Source: Tepidamorphaceae bacterium
GTDB taxonomy: Bacteria; Pseudomonadota; Alphaproteobacteria; Rhizobiales; JAKSCL01
DNA length: 64,000 bases
Direction: 5' to 3'
Assembly: GCA_028289445.1 (NCBI GenBank)
Contig: JANQPO010000024.1
Location: 21,035 to 85,034, forward strand
The notes below the pieces were generated by a model. It worked only from the letters and a program-made list of their open reading frames with translations, did not search any database and was not told the DNA's origin. Positions 1 through 12,858 of the stretch are shown piece after piece (within the stretch, counting starts at the first letter, position 1; each line of letters begins with the position of its first letter). Both the position numbers and the translations under genes were made by a program.

Positions 1-1192
1 AGCGATCCGGCGTCCGATAGCCGAGATCGAAGGTGATGAAGGCCTTGTCGATCGGCCCGACGGCGCGCTGCACGAGGAGTTGGAGACGGAAGGGCTCGGC
101 CGGATCGAACTCCATTTCGGCCGGGATCTTGAAGAGATCGAGTTCGTTGAAGGCCGGAGCGCCGAGGGCCGCGATCTCGCCAAGACGACGATGCTGCTTG
201 TCGAAGAACCGTGCCGAATTGTCGCCTTGAATGATCTGAATACGGTCGAAAATGCCGCCCCGGACATAACCGGATCCCTTGAACGAGTAGCGGCCGCGCC
301 CTGCGATGACGATCGCGTGCTGTCCGTCATCGAGCCACGCCTTTAGGTTGCCGTATTCGGCATCGCCCAAGAGGCTGCGGCCGATGGTCGGAACGCTGAC
401 CAGAGCCACGCGCATGTCGATGAACGTGTCGGTCGGATCGCCTTTTTCCGGCCGCGCGATGGCGCGGGGATCGCCGGCGCGTTCGAAAGCGTCGTTCACC
501 TGGCTCACGTCTAAAGAAAGGGCGCGTACGGAACCATCTCCGGCTAGCGTTTCCCAATCCTCAGACATGGGATCGGGATCGTCCTTCAAGATTTTGGTTG
601 GTCCAGTTGCGGCGACTTCGGGCAGAAGCCCGCCAAGACCGAGCGCGCGGGCGACTTTCAAGCCGGCCCGGACGATTGAGTCGTCGATCACCATGATGGT
701 CACGGTGGCGCCGGAGACAATGTCGAGCTCATGTCCGGACCCGCCGGCTTCTGCCTCCTTGATGAGGTCAAGCCCGGCATAGCGTTCCGTGACGGCCTGG
801 ATCTTGGAATCGGGAATGCCGATCAGGACGATCGGTTCGGAGTGTTCGACCAGCCGGACGCCGGTGACCTTGGCGTTGGCGTCGACGCCCATGACGACAT
901 GGATGGGCTTGCCGGAATACCCCGTCGTTGTGACGAAATCCGATGTGAGGAAGACATGGCCGACCGTCTCGCCGTCCTTGAGAGCGGGAACGACCGGTGT
1001 ATCGCTGCGCCGTTGGCCGTAGGCATCGGCGCCAGGTACGACGTCCTCGACGGGTAAGTCTTTGAGAAATCTGTCGATAAGCGGTTCGGTCGCGGCAGCG
1101 GGGACGCCGGTGAGAAAGGTCGAAAGAACGACCAATATCACCGCAAGGGCAGTTGCTAGAACGCCCCGAACTGCGATCCTGGCCCCGAACAT
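1..1192 (-). CDS. nosR: NosR, nitrous oxide reductase regulator/flavoprotein (partial, C-terminus off the left edge)
   Basis: The first ~397 residues of a membrane flavoprotein that supplies electrons to, and is needed for expression of, nitrous oxide reductase NosZ. The frame is open from an ATG at 1192 to the window edge. It begins with a hydrophobic N-terminal signal/anchor, then a periplasmic FMN-binding domain with the family stretches YSGKPIHVVMG and LVEHSEPIVLIGIP. The covalent-flavin motif SGATVT follows, with the Thr expected to carry FMN. The polytopic membrane part and CxxxCP ferredoxin motifs of the full protein (usually ~700 residues) lie outside. NirI is the close alternative; the SGATVT region and the rest fit NosR well. 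nosZDFYLX would be expected beyond the left edge. The SD AGGAG lies 10-14 nt before the ATG, inside a hairpin loop. Confidence 0.88.
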   Translation of the reverse strand, partial: MFGARIAVRGVLATALAVILVVLSTFLTGVPAAATEPLIDRFLKDLPVEDVVPGADAYGQRRSDTPVVPALKDGETVGHVFLTSDFVTTTGYSGKPIHVVMGVDANAKVTGVRLVEHSEPIVLIGIPDSKIQAVTERYAGLDLIKEAEAGGSGHELDIVSGATVTIMVIDDSIVRAGLKVARALGLGGLLPEVAATGPTKILKDDPDPMSEDWETLAGDGSVRALSLDVSQVNDAFERAGDPRAIARPEKGDPTDTFIDMRVALVSVPTIGRSLLGDAEYGNLKAWLDDGQHAIVIAGRGRYSFKGSGYVRGGIFDRIQIIQGDNSARFFDKQHRRLGEIAALGAPAFNELDLFKIPAEMEFDPAEPFRLQLLVQRAVGPIDKAFITFDLGYRTPDR

Positions 1193-1214
1193 GCGTGTCG
1201 TCTCCTCGACACGC
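1193..1214 (-). promoter_or_regulatory. Perfect inverted repeat enclosing the nosR Shine-Dalgarno
   Basis: On the nosR strand, an 8-bp perfect inverted repeat (GCGTGTCG / CGACACGC) encloses a 6-nt loop, AGGAGA, which is the presumptive Shine-Dalgarno. The second arm ends directly at the ATG at 1192. If transcribed, the leader would fold so that the SD sits in the loop and the stem occupies the spacer to the start codon. This could modulate translation. A DNA operator dyad is the alternative. Confidence 0.5.
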
Positions 1215-1242
1215 AAACTGCGCCTAATCGCAGTGTGGCGAT

Positions 1243-1256
1243 TTGACGCAAATCAT
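1243..1256 (-). promoter_or_regulatory. FNR/Nnr-type binding site upstream of nosR
   Basis: Plus strand reads TTGAC-GCAA-ATCAT, matching 8 of 10 informative bases of the FNR/CRP-family anaerobic consensus TTGAT-N4-ATCAA. Its centre is about 57 bp upstream of the nosR ATG, where a low-oxygen/NO activator (FNR, NnrR or DNR type) would be expected for a nos operon. A weak -10-like GATTAG (1224-1229) lies downstream. Confidence 0.6.
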
Positions 1257-1310
1257 TTTTTGCCCTGGATTGGTGTTACTACGCATAGGGCCTTTTGGTT
1301 TGCTTGGCGG

Positions 1311-2300
1311 TCAGTCGACCGACCAGGTAAAGCCGGCGCGCATGACGTCCTTCAGGCTGCGCTCATCTGAGGTCTTGACGCCTGATCCTGTGTCAAAGAT
1401 TGGACCCGGATTGTCGTAGAGGATGCCGGTCGCCATCGGGAAATCGGGCAACGCCATACGGGCGAGCGCGGCGGCGAGATTGCGATTGTCCGTCCTGTGG
1501 GTCAGCGCGTTGGCCGGATCGTCGACCGTCACGAGGTCCAGCGCTTCGGGGTCGAAGCCGATTCCCTTCGATCCGTCTTCACCAAAGACGAGTGGCTCGC
1601 CGTTCTCCAACTGGATTTGGTGCTCCGCGACAGCGTCGCGGGCGACGAAATCGTCGAAGACGTCTTCGTTGAAGACGATGCAGTTTTGAAAGATCTCGAC
1701 GAAGGCGGCACCCGGATGATGGTACGCCGCTTTCAGGATCTCGATGAGTTGCTTGACCTGTGTGTCGACGCCGCGCGCCACGAAGCGTGCACCGCAGCCG
1801 AGTGCGAAGCCGGCCGGGTCGAGCGGGCTGTCGACACTGCCTCCCGGCGACGAGGGCGAGCGAGTCGCCAGCCGCGAGGTCGGCGAATACTGGCCCTTGG
1901 TCAAGCCGTAGGTCTCGTTGTTGAAGAGCAGAATCTGGCAGTTCACATTGCGGCGCAGGATGTGCAGTAGGTGATTGCCACCGATCGACAGGCCGTCGCC
2001 ATCGCCGGTGACAATCCAGACATCGAGATCGGGATTGGCCAGCAGCATGCCGGTGGCAAAAGCCGGAGCACGGCCGTGAATGGTGTGAAAGCCGTAAGTG
2101 TCGATGTAGTAGGGGAATCGCGATGAGCAGCCGATACCGGAAACGAAGACGGTGTTCTCGCGCTTGGCGCCGATGTCGGCGAGAACCGACTTCACGGCCT
2201 TAAGGATAGCGTAGTCACCGCAGCCGGGGCACCAGCGGACCTCCTGATCGGTGGCGTAATCGGCCGGCTTTAGCGCGGCTGGGCTCACGACCTCATTCAT
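1311..2300 (-). CDS. korB: 2-oxoacid:ferredoxin oxidoreductase beta subunit (2-oxoglutarate type)
   Basis: TPP-binding beta subunit of a CoA-acylating 2-oxoacid:ferredoxin oxidoreductase, converting probably 2-oxoglutarate to succinyl-CoA with reduction of ferredoxin. An early CPGCGDY motif supplies cysteines. The TPP/Mg site is GDGDGLSIGGNHL followed by NNETYGLTKGQYSPTS, a stretch typical of 2-oxoglutarate enzymes. The chosen ATG at 2300 (MNEVVS) overlaps the end of korA by 8 bp. An in-frame start at 2330 would add ten residues inside korA and is less likely. About 329 residues, close to the family length. It is translationally coupled to korA. Confidence 0.88.
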   Translation of the reverse strand: MNEVVSPAALKPADYATDQEVRWCPGCGDYAILKAVKSVLADIGAKRENTVFVSGIGCSSRFPYYIDTYGFHTIHGRAPAFATGMLLANPDLDVWIVTGDGDGLSIGGNHLLHILRRNVNCQILLFNNETYGLTKGQYSPTSRLATRSPSSPGGSVDSPLDPAGFALGCGARFVARGVDTQVKQLIEILKAAYHHPGAAFVEIFQNCIVFNEDVFDDFVARDAVAEHQIQLENGEPLVFGEDGSKGIGFDPEALDLVTVDDPANALTHRTDNRNLAAALARMALPDFPMATGILYDNPGPIFDTGSGVKTSDERSLKDVMRAGFTWSVD

Positions 2301-4164
2301 GTCCTGTCTCCAAGCGGGCGAGGATTGCATCCTCGACTTCGCTAACCTTGAACGGCCGGCCGGTGACCTTGTTCAGCCCCTCAGCGTTGGTGCAGCCCTC
2401 GGCGCGCAGCAGTCTCACGAGCTGACCGGCATTCATTTCCGCGACCAGAATGTTGCGATAACCGGCAAGGAGTTCGGCCTGGTTCGGCGCGAAGGGCTTA
2501 AGATGGCGCAGATGGATGTGCGAGACCTTGTGACCCTTGGCACGGATATTGGTGACCGCGCGGGAAATCGGCCCGTAGGTCGATCCCCATCCGACTATGG
2601 CGAAATCGCCCGACGCTTCGCCCTGGTCGGGCTCAAGCGGCGGGATTAACCGCGCGACGCGCTCGACTTTTTCGGCGCGGACATCGGTCATCTTCTGGTG
2701 GTTTTCGGGATCGTAGGAGATGTGACCGGAGGCGAAGTCCTTTTCGATCCCACCGATGCGGTGTTCGCAGCCGGGTGTGCCGGGAACCGCCCAGGCGCGC
2801 GCCAGTGTCTCCGGGTCGCGCAGATAAGGATGGAAGCCCTCCGGCTCGGTGTGATGCTTCGTTTCAATGCGCGGGATCGCATCGAGATCCGGCAAGGCCC
2901 AGGGTCCGGACGCATTGGCGATGAAACCGTCGGACAAAAGCATCACCGGCGTCATATGGGTCAGGGCGATGCGCGCCGCTTCGATCGCTGTCTCGAAACA
3001 GTCGGACGGCGAGTGTGCGGCCAGCACCGGAATGGGACTTTCGCCGTGACGGCCGAAAAGCGCCTGGTTGAGGTCGGACTGCTCCGTCTTCGTCGGCATT
3101 CCGGTCGACGGTCCGGCGCGCTGGGTGTTGACGATGACGAGCGGCAGTTCAGCCGCGACCGCTAGACCCATCGCCTCTAGCTTTAACGCGATGCCCGGAC
3201 CGGAACTGGAAGTCACGCCCAGTCCGCCGGCATAGGCGACGCCGATCGCAGCACAGATCGCCGCGATTTCGTCCTCCGCCTGAAAGGTCTTCACGCCGAT
3301 GTCCTTGAGGCGCGCCAGAGTGTGCAGGATCGGTGATGCCGGCGTGATCGGATAGGACGCGAACACCAGATCGCGGCCCGATAACTCAGCCGCCGCCGCA
3401 AGGCCCCAGGCCAGCGCTTCCGATCCAGACACCGAGCGATAGAGGCCGGGCGCCATTTCCAGTTTTTGGACGGAGAAAGCCGTTTCCCCTGATGCCTCGA
3501 CCGCCTCGCCATAGGTGTGGCCACCATCGAGCGCGGCGATATTCGCCTTGGCGATGTCGGGTTTTGCGGCGAATTTCTGTTCCAACCATTGCTTGGTCGG
3601 CGCGCGGTCGCGCCCGAACATCCAGTAGACGAAGCCAAGCGCCCAAAAGTTCTTGCAGCGCAGGGAATCCTTCTTGCCGAGACTGAGATCGGCGACGCTT
3701 TCCTGGGTTAGCTTGGAGATGTCCGGCGCCATCACCTGGTAGTCGTCAAGCGTACCGTCATCGAGCGGCGATGTCGTGTAGCCGGCCCGCTCGATGTTGC
3801 GCTGGGCAAACGTGCCGGCATCGACCAAGACAATGCCGCCGCGCTTCAGGGTCTCCAGATTGGTTTTCAAAGCTGCCGGGTTCAGCGCCACCAGCATGTC
3901 GGCTTCATCGCCGATCGTCTTGATCCGCCGGCCGCCGAAGTGGATCTGATAGGCCGACACGCCATAAGTCGTTCCAACTGGCGCGCGGACTTCGGCAGGA
4001 AAGTCCGGAAATGTCTCCAGGTCGTTCTCGGACAGGGCGCTGGCCAGTCCAAGCTGGCCGCCGATCACCTGGATACCGTCGCCGGAATCGCCGGCCAGCC
4101 GCACGACGACGGTCTCGACCGCTTTGCGCGCGGCGCGGGTGTTGTCTCGAATTAGCGTATTCAT
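2293..4164 (-). CDS. korA: 2-oxoacid:ferredoxin oxidoreductase, fused gamma-alpha subunit
   Basis: Partner of korB. The N-terminal ~190 residues are the gamma domain (RLAGDSGDGIQVIGGQLG near the start). The rest is the alpha, pyrimidine-binding domain, with SYPITPASPILHTLA and the EDEIAAICAAIG segment that contacts TPP. The ATG at 4164 (MNTLIRD) gives 623 residues, typical of the fused form; an upstream in-frame start at 4236 would add a leader that does not look like protein. Such enzymes use or generate low-potential ferredoxin and can replace or supplement 2-oxoglutarate dehydrogenase. No ferredoxin gene is visible nearby. Confidence 0.88.
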   Translation of the reverse strand: MNTLIRDNTRAARKAVETVVVRLAGDSGDGIQVIGGQLGLASALSENDLETFPDFPAEVRAPVGTTYGVSAYQIHFGGRRIKTIGDEADMLVALNPAALKTNLETLKRGGIVLVDAGTFAQRNIERAGYTTSPLDDGTLDDYQVMAPDISKLTQESVADLSLGKKDSLRCKNFWALGFVYWMFGRDRAPTKQWLEQKFAAKPDIAKANIAALDGGHTYGEAVEASGETAFSVQKLEMAPGLYRSVSGSEALAWGLAAAAELSGRDLVFASYPITPASPILHTLARLKDIGVKTFQAEDEIAAICAAIGVAYAGGLGVTSSSGPGIALKLEAMGLAVAAELPLVIVNTQRAGPSTGMPTKTEQSDLNQALFGRHGESPIPVLAAHSPSDCFETAIEAARIALTHMTPVMLLSDGFIANASGPWALPDLDAIPRIETKHHTEPEGFHPYLRDPETLARAWAVPGTPGCEHRIGGIEKDFASGHISYDPENHQKMTDVRAEKVERVARLIPPLEPDQGEASGDFAIVGWGSTYGPISRAVTNIRAKGHKVSHIHLRHLKPFAPNQAELLAGYRNILVAEMNAGQLVRLLRAEGCTNAEGLNKVTGRPFKVSEVEDAILARLETGHE

Positions 4165-4363
4165 CACAGGTACTGATCTAACGCGGGCGGGGTAAGCCCC
4201 ATATGCACGATCTCCAATCCTAGCACGGCTTCTCATCCAACCGCGATGAATGCGGTCCAGGCTATCGCATATGTGATCGAACAGCGGTCGCCGACAGACC
4301 GGGACGGCAAAAAACCCGTCCGCGCAGCGACACTTTATGAGCCCGATGCAAAGGCGCTACTCC

Positions 4364-4852
4364 CTACTTGACCGAAAGACATGTGCAGTCGGCCTGCGCG
4401 AAGACGGTCTGGGACACGCTGCCGAAGGCGTTTGCGTCGGTTCCCCCGGTGCCCCGGCAGCCCATGACAATCGTCCCCGCTCCGGTCCGCTTGCGTGCCG
4501 TGAGGATGCAGTCGGCCGGATCCCCCGAAGCGATGGGCATGATTTCCGCGTCGAGGCCGCGCCGATCGACCTTGGCGGCGGCTTGATCGAGGATCGTCTC
4601 GCCGACAACGGTCATCACGCTGTCAGGAACCGGCGCGCTGCCAGCATGGGATAGGCGTTCAAGCAGCGCTCGGATTTTTGCGTCAAACGCGTTTGCGACA
4701 GCCAGATCGAGCACTTGATGCGCTGTTCGTCCTTTGGCGAGGATATGAAGAAGGGCGATCCGGCCGCCGTATTTTTCCGCCAGATCGCAGGCGATCTGAA
4801 GCGCCTTCATCGCGTGCACGGAGCCGTCAACGGGAACCAATATCGTATGCAT
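4364..4852 (-). CDS. Universal stress protein, UspA family, ATP-binding type
   Basis: Single-domain UspA-fold protein of 162 residues. It begins MHTILVPVDGS, the usual beta-1/Asp motif. Near the C-terminus GCRG-N9-GS matches the G-x2-G-x9-G(S/T) nucleotide-binding signature, so the ATP-binding subclass is likely. The ATG at 4852 is chosen because the family starts at this Met; a further in-frame start at 4900 precedes it. The helix region is slightly longer than in minimal Usps. It stands alone, about 200 bp from korA on the same strand. The role (stress or low-oxygen survival) is inferred from the family. Confidence 0.85.
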   Translation of the reverse strand: MHTILVPVDGSVHAMKALQIACDLAEKYGGRIALLHILAKGRTAHQVLDLAVANAFDAKIRALLERLSHAGSAPVPDSVMTVVGETILDQAAAKVDRRGLDAEIMPIASGDPADCILTARKRTGAGTIVMGCRGTGGTDANAFGSVSQTVFAQADCTCLSVK

Positions 4853-5037
4853 GGTCCGACCTTCGCCGCTTGCCGGTCGCGTTTCAATGCGCCGTGTCAA
4901 ACTTCGACGACTTTCGCCGGCAAAGAACGGTAAGGTCTATTCTAGCGGCAGCAGGCCGCGTTCGCCATCAGGAACTGATTAGCTTGCAGGGTCAGCGTGG
5001 AAAACGCTCCGCCACTCGATCCAGAAGCGGGGCGAAC

Positions 5038-5056
5038 ACTCCGCGGCACGCGGAGT
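5038..5056 (-). terminator. Hairpin just after the response-regulator gene
   Basis: A perfect 8-bp stem (ACTCCGCG / CGCGGAGT) with a 3-nt loop lies two bases beyond the stop of the response-regulator gene. It lacks a clear U-tract, so it may be an mRNA-stabilising 3' structure rather than a classical rho-independent terminator. Confidence 0.45.
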
Positions 5057-5057
5057 C

Positions 5058-5489
5058 CTAGTTCGCGACTTGTGGCGTCCGGGCAACCTTGAACCAGAAC
5101 TCATCCACTTCTTTGACGGCATCCACCATTTCCTCAAAACCCTGAGGCTTCGTGATGAAGGAATTGGCGCCGTGGCGATAGCATTCCGCCACATCGATCG
5201 GCGACGATGAGGTCGAGAAAACCAGGGTGGGGATGCCCTTCAGATCCGGGTCGCTGCGAATGATCTTCAGCGCCTCGATCCCGTTCAGCTTCGGCATGTT
5301 GAGGTCGAGAAGAATGAGACTCGGCCGTGGCGCACTTTCGGGATCGGAATACTCGCCTTCGTGTTTGAGATATTTGACGAGTTCCTCGCCATCTCGGACA
5401 ACGCGAAACTCAATGTCGCGATCCGCCTTCTGGATCGCGCGCTTGGTCATGTAGATATCGGCCTCGTCGTCATCCGCCATCAAGATCAC
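5058..5489 (-). CDS. Single-domain response regulator (Rcp1-like)
   Basis: Stand-alone CheY-like receiver of 143 residues without an output domain. The acidic pocket is ADDDEAD, the phospho-acceptor Asp lies in LILLDLNMPKLNG, the switch Ser/Thr in LVFSTSSS and the conserved Lys in FITKPQ. The GTG at 5489 is preferred because AGGAGG sits about 7 nt upstream; the frame extends further into the kinase gene but reads as antisense-like sequence there. It lies 23 bp downstream of the histidine kinase, so the two form a cognate pair. The relatively long loop after the first helix and the partner's phytochrome-like H-box resemble Rcp1-type regulators. Confidence 0.87.
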   Translation of the reverse strand: MILMADDDEADIYMTKRAIQKADRDIEFRVVRDGEELVKYLKHEGEYSDPESAPRPSLILLDLNMPKLNGIEALKIIRSDPDLKGIPTLVFSTSSSPIDVAECYRHGANSFITKPQGFEEMVDAVKEVDEFWFKVARTPQVAN

Positions 5490-5512
5490 GGTCTCATCCT
5501 CCTCTTCAGCGG

Positions 5513-7033
5513 TCAGTGCAGGTCGCGCGCGTTGGGGGCGTTTGCCAATTCGAGCCGGAAACAGGCACCGACGCCGGCCTCGCCTTCGGCAATGAGTTTC
5601 GCGCCATGTTGCTCGGCGATCTTCTTGCACACCGCCAGGCCGATCCCGACACCGTCATACTCAGCCTTGCCGTGAAGCCGCTTGAAGGGCTCCATGATCT
5701 GTTTGGCGTGTTTGGAATCGAAGCCAATGCCATTGTCCTTGACATAGACATTGGCGGTGCGCGTTGCGTCGGTCGGGTTCTCTATGATTTCGCAATCGAC
5801 CTTTATCTCCAGCGGTCTGTTTGCGGAGCGATATTTGATCGCGTTTCCGATGAGATTGACGAACATCCGGTAGAGCTGCCGCTCGTCGCCTTCGATCGCC
5901 GGCAGCTTGCCAACGGCTATCGCTCCACCGATCTCGTCCAACTCAGCCGAGAAGCCCGAGGCGATCTGCTCGAACACCGCCTTCAGATCGACGATCGTCG
6001 TCTGTTCGACGACATTGCCGACCCGCGAGAACTCCAGGATACCCTCGATCAGATCGCGCATGCGGGCGGCGCCGCCGGTGACGAACTCCATATGATGTTT
6101 GTCGTCATCGCTGAGCCGATCTGCCATGTCCTTCTTTATGAGTTCGATAAAGGTCGTGATCTGCCGCAGCGGCTCCTGCAAATCATGTGAGGCGACATAG
6201 GCAAATCGTTCAAGTTCGGTGTTCGACCGTTCAAGGGCTTCGGCGTGGCGCGCCATTTCTTCCTTGTTGGCGCCCAGCTGTTCCCATTGCTCGACGATCT
6301 CCTGGTTGACTTCCTCCATCTCCTTGACGTGGTCGTCATTGATCGTCATCAGCCGGCTCACGAAGTTGGACACCTGGTCGATTTCGTCGTCACTGCTGGC
6401 CAACCAGCGGCTGCGCTTGATGTTCAATGTGGCCGCTGAGCGCGTCGGATCGTAGTCGCGTGTGATCGCGGCGACAGTCGCAAGATGCCGGCCGGCCAAG
6501 CGGTAGAACACGACGATGACGCATCCACCGAGCAGGACTGCAATCAGGGCGAAATCGCTGAGCGTTCGAACGCCGATCTCGCGCAGCCGCGCGACGACGT
6601 TATCGAGGCTCGCAGATACGATGAGGACGCCGAGCTTTTCCGGCTCCGCGTAAATCGTCTTCACGAGCGGGACTTCGTAAGTGATCAAACGCTTCGCCTT
6701 GGGCGTTCCGACCGTCCAGGTCTCGCCCGTTTCAGCGATAATCCTTGCTTGCTCGATGCCCGGCGTTGCGACAACCGTTGCAAGTGTCTCGTCGATTGTC
6801 GCCTGGTTGCCAGTGGATATGCCATTCATGAGCGCCCAGCTCTGAGCCTGCTCGATGTCGCCAACTGACGTTGCGATGGCGTCCAACTCCTCGTCGTATG
6901 CGACGTATAGATTGAGAGCCGTTGCAAGCAGGGTAACGGCTGCGCAAACCGTGATGACGAGCACTGAGAACCGGCGTGTCAGTCGGCTACCCAGGACGCC
7001 AAGCCAAGGCGAGGAACCAAGCCAACGCTTCAT
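5513..7033 (-). CDS. Membrane histidine kinase, phytochrome-like HisKA/HATPase
   Basis: Sensor kinase. From the ATG at 7033 it has 506 residues: a first TM near residues 21-42, a periplasmic sensor of ~120 residues, a second TM around 155-180, a HAMP-like/coiled-coil segment (EMEEVNQEIVEQWEQ), then HisKA with H-box YVASHDLQEPLRQI. The HATPase domain has the N-box NLIGNAIKY and G-box KDNGIGF. A TTG start at 7123 would add 30 plausible amphipathic residues, and the frame stays open to about 7190, so the N-terminus is uncertain. It precedes its response regulator by 23 bp. The stimulus is unknown. Confidence 0.85.
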   Translation of the reverse strand: MKRWLGSSPWLGVLGSRLTRRFSVLVITVCAAVTLLATALNLYVAYDEELDAIATSVGDIEQAQSWALMNGISTGNQATIDETLATVVATPGIEQARIIAETGETWTVGTPKAKRLITYEVPLVKTIYAEPEKLGVLIVSASLDNVVARLREIGVRTLSDFALIAVLLGGCVIVVFYRLAGRHLATVAAITRDYDPTRSAATLNIKRSRWLASSDDEIDQVSNFVSRLMTINDDHVKEMEEVNQEIVEQWEQLGANKEEMARHAEALERSNTELERFAYVASHDLQEPLRQITTFIELIKKDMADRLSDDDKHHMEFVTGGAARMRDLIEGILEFSRVGNVVEQTTIVDLKAVFEQIASGFSAELDEIGGAIAVGKLPAIEGDERQLYRMFVNLIGNAIKYRSANRPLEIKVDCEIIENPTDATRTANVYVKDNGIGFDSKHAKQIMEPFKRLHGKAEYDGVGIGLAVCKKIAEQHGAKLIAEGEAGVGACFRLELANAPNARDLH

Positions 7034-7343
7034 ATTTTCGATCTGGCCGGACGCAATCGTCTCGGCACGGGCATCAATCGCGTTCAAAAGTGTCCCCACA
7101 GTCTGCAAGATGCGCGTTCGCAACCGTTCAGCTTCCGAAAGATCCGCAACGAAGCGATCGATCGCGCGGCTGAAGATCGGTACCCGCTAAGCGCGAGTAT
7201 CTTCATCTTATACACGTTTAAGATGAAATAGAATCTTAACGCACGCACACGTGCATGCGCGCGAGCCTTTCGCTTCGGGTCTATGGACGCGATCCGAAGC
7301 GGGACCTCTTGCGCCTCGAAAGAGGTCAGATGCTAGGGGCGGA

Positions 7344-7436
7344 CGATCTCGGTTCTGCGGTGCACTACCAACGTGCTACACCGCACCCGGGATGACGAAC
7401 GAGGCAGATGAATCAGTTCGAGCCCATTCCACGCTA
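7344..7436. repeat. Intergenic repeat, copy A
   Basis: About 93 bp, running up to and including the stop codon of the CoxG-like gene, resembles copy B at 12915-13006 in the same orientation (about three quarters identical by eye). Shared blocks include cggttctgcg, caccgc-cccgggatga and cccattcc followed by the ctag that holds the stop. It lies in the ~310-bp gap between the kinase and the CoxG gene; the rest of that gap (about 7124-7343) shows nothing else recognisable. Confidence 0.6.
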
Positions 7437-7895
7437 GGCCGCCGAATCTTCGGCCTGACGGGTCATGACATCGGCAAAACGGGTGAAGAAAACTTTGGCC
7501 AGCTTGCGCGCCGTGCTGGTGACGAGCCGGCTGCCGAGTTGCGCAATTTTGCCGCCGATGTCGGCCTTGGCGGTGTAGCGCAGAACGGTTTCATCACCCT
7601 CGGCCACCAGTTCGACATCGGCGCCGCCTTTGGCGTAGCCGGCCGCACCGCCGCTGCCCTCGCCGGCGAGCGAGAACTTGTCCGGTGCCTCGCTCGGGTC
7701 GAGCAAGACGTTGCCGGCAAACTTGGCTTTCACCGGGCCGATCTTCAAAACGACCTTGGCTTCCAACTCGGTGTCGGACTGTCTGGTGATCTCCTCGCAC
7801 CCGGGTATGCATTCCTTCAGGACATCCTCGTCGTTGAGAGCCGCGTAGACAACGTCGCGTGTCGCGGGAATGCGGATTTCGTCGTGAAGTTCCAT
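7434..7895 (-). CDS. CoxG-like SRPBCC-family protein
   Basis: A 153-residue protein of the CoxG (carbon monoxide dehydrogenase subunit G) family, a START-like hydrophobic-cavity fold. Visible family features are the early RIPATRDVVYAALND, the ECIPGCEEI motif and the mid-domain KIGPVKAKFAG. The ATG at 7895 is chosen for a GAAGGA about 8 nt upstream. In carboxydotrophs CoxG helps deliver CoxDE to the membrane. Here no coxMSL-type molybdenum hydroxylase is present; it is the last gene of the dehalogenase-pobA run, 49 bp after pobA. A binding or assembly role in aromatic degradation is possible but unproven. Confidence 0.75.
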   Translation of the reverse strand: MELHDEIRIPATRDVVYAALNDEDVLKECIPGCEEITRQSDTELEAKVVLKIGPVKAKFAGNVLLDPSEAPDKFSLAGEGSGGAAGYAKGGADVELVAEGDETVLRYTAKADIGGKIAQLGSRLVTSTARKLAKVFFTRFADVMTRQAEDSAA

Positions 7896-7944
7896 GCCCA
7901 TGTCCTTCGTTATCAAGCCTGGATGAGATTAATGGGTCCCGACC

Positions 7945-12353
<4,409 letters not shown>

Positions 12354-12402
12354 GCCCGCATCTTATCGAATTGTGGCGAAATGCCACCCCTTGGCATGCC
12401 GG

Positions 12403-12783
12403 TCAGAGCTGGCCGTCTTCCTCCAGCACCTTGCGGGCGACGCGGAAGCACTCGAGCGCCTGGGGCACGCCGCAATAGATGCCGACGACATGAATAATGG
12501 CGCGGATTTCTTCCTTGGTGACGCCATTGGTCAGCGCGCCGCGGCAGTGGATTTCCCATTCCGTCATCTTGCCGAGCGCACCGATCATGGAGAGGTTCAT
12601 CATCGAGCGGGTCTTGGCGTCGATGGTCTCGTCGCCCCAGCCGAAGCCCCAGCACCAGGCGGTCATCGCCTCCTGGAACGGCCGGTTGAAGTCGTCGGCG
12701 GCGGCAAGGTTCTTCTCGACATAGTCGGCGCCGAGCGTTGCCTTTCGCTGTTCCAGACCCTTGTCGAACAATGCATCATTCAT
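12403..12783 (-). CDS. Carboxymuconolactone decarboxylase family protein (PcaC-like)
   Basis: 126-residue CMD-family protein aligning over its length with 4-carboxymuconolactone decarboxylase: KGLEQRKATLGADYV near the start, DDFNRPFQE, CWGFGWGDE, and HCRGALTNGVTKEEI with YCGVPQALECFRVA. PcaC decarboxylates 4-carboxymuconolactone in the protocatechuate branch of the beta-ketoadipate pathway. The ATG at 12783 fits the family start. It is the first gene of the run, 49 bp upstream of the dehalogenase. No pcaGH, pcaB or pcaD is in the window, so true PcaC activity is plausible but not shown; a peroxidase-like CMD protein is the alternative. Confidence 0.78.
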   Translation of the reverse strand: MNDALFDKGLEQRKATLGADYVEKNLAAADDFNRPFQEAMTAWCWGFGWGDETIDAKTRSMMNLSMIGALGKMTEWEIHCRGALTNGVTKEEIRAIIHVVGIYCGVPQALECFRVARKVLEEDGQL

Positions 12784-12858
12784 GGTGAAAACTCCTAGAT
12801 TGAATGAGGCTAGGTTTGCTCGCTTCGCGCGTCTTCCCGGACGCGCTGCGGCACGAAT

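Noticed and set aside
1..1192. NirI rather than NosR
   Set aside because: The two are paralogous; the FMN-domain motifs fit NosR closely, but the decisive C-terminal part and nosZ would lie outside, so NirI cannot be fully excluded.
4288..4330. Rho-independent terminator downstream of the universal stress gene
   Set aside because: The short GGACGG/CCGTCC stem carries its T-run in the loop, not after the stem.
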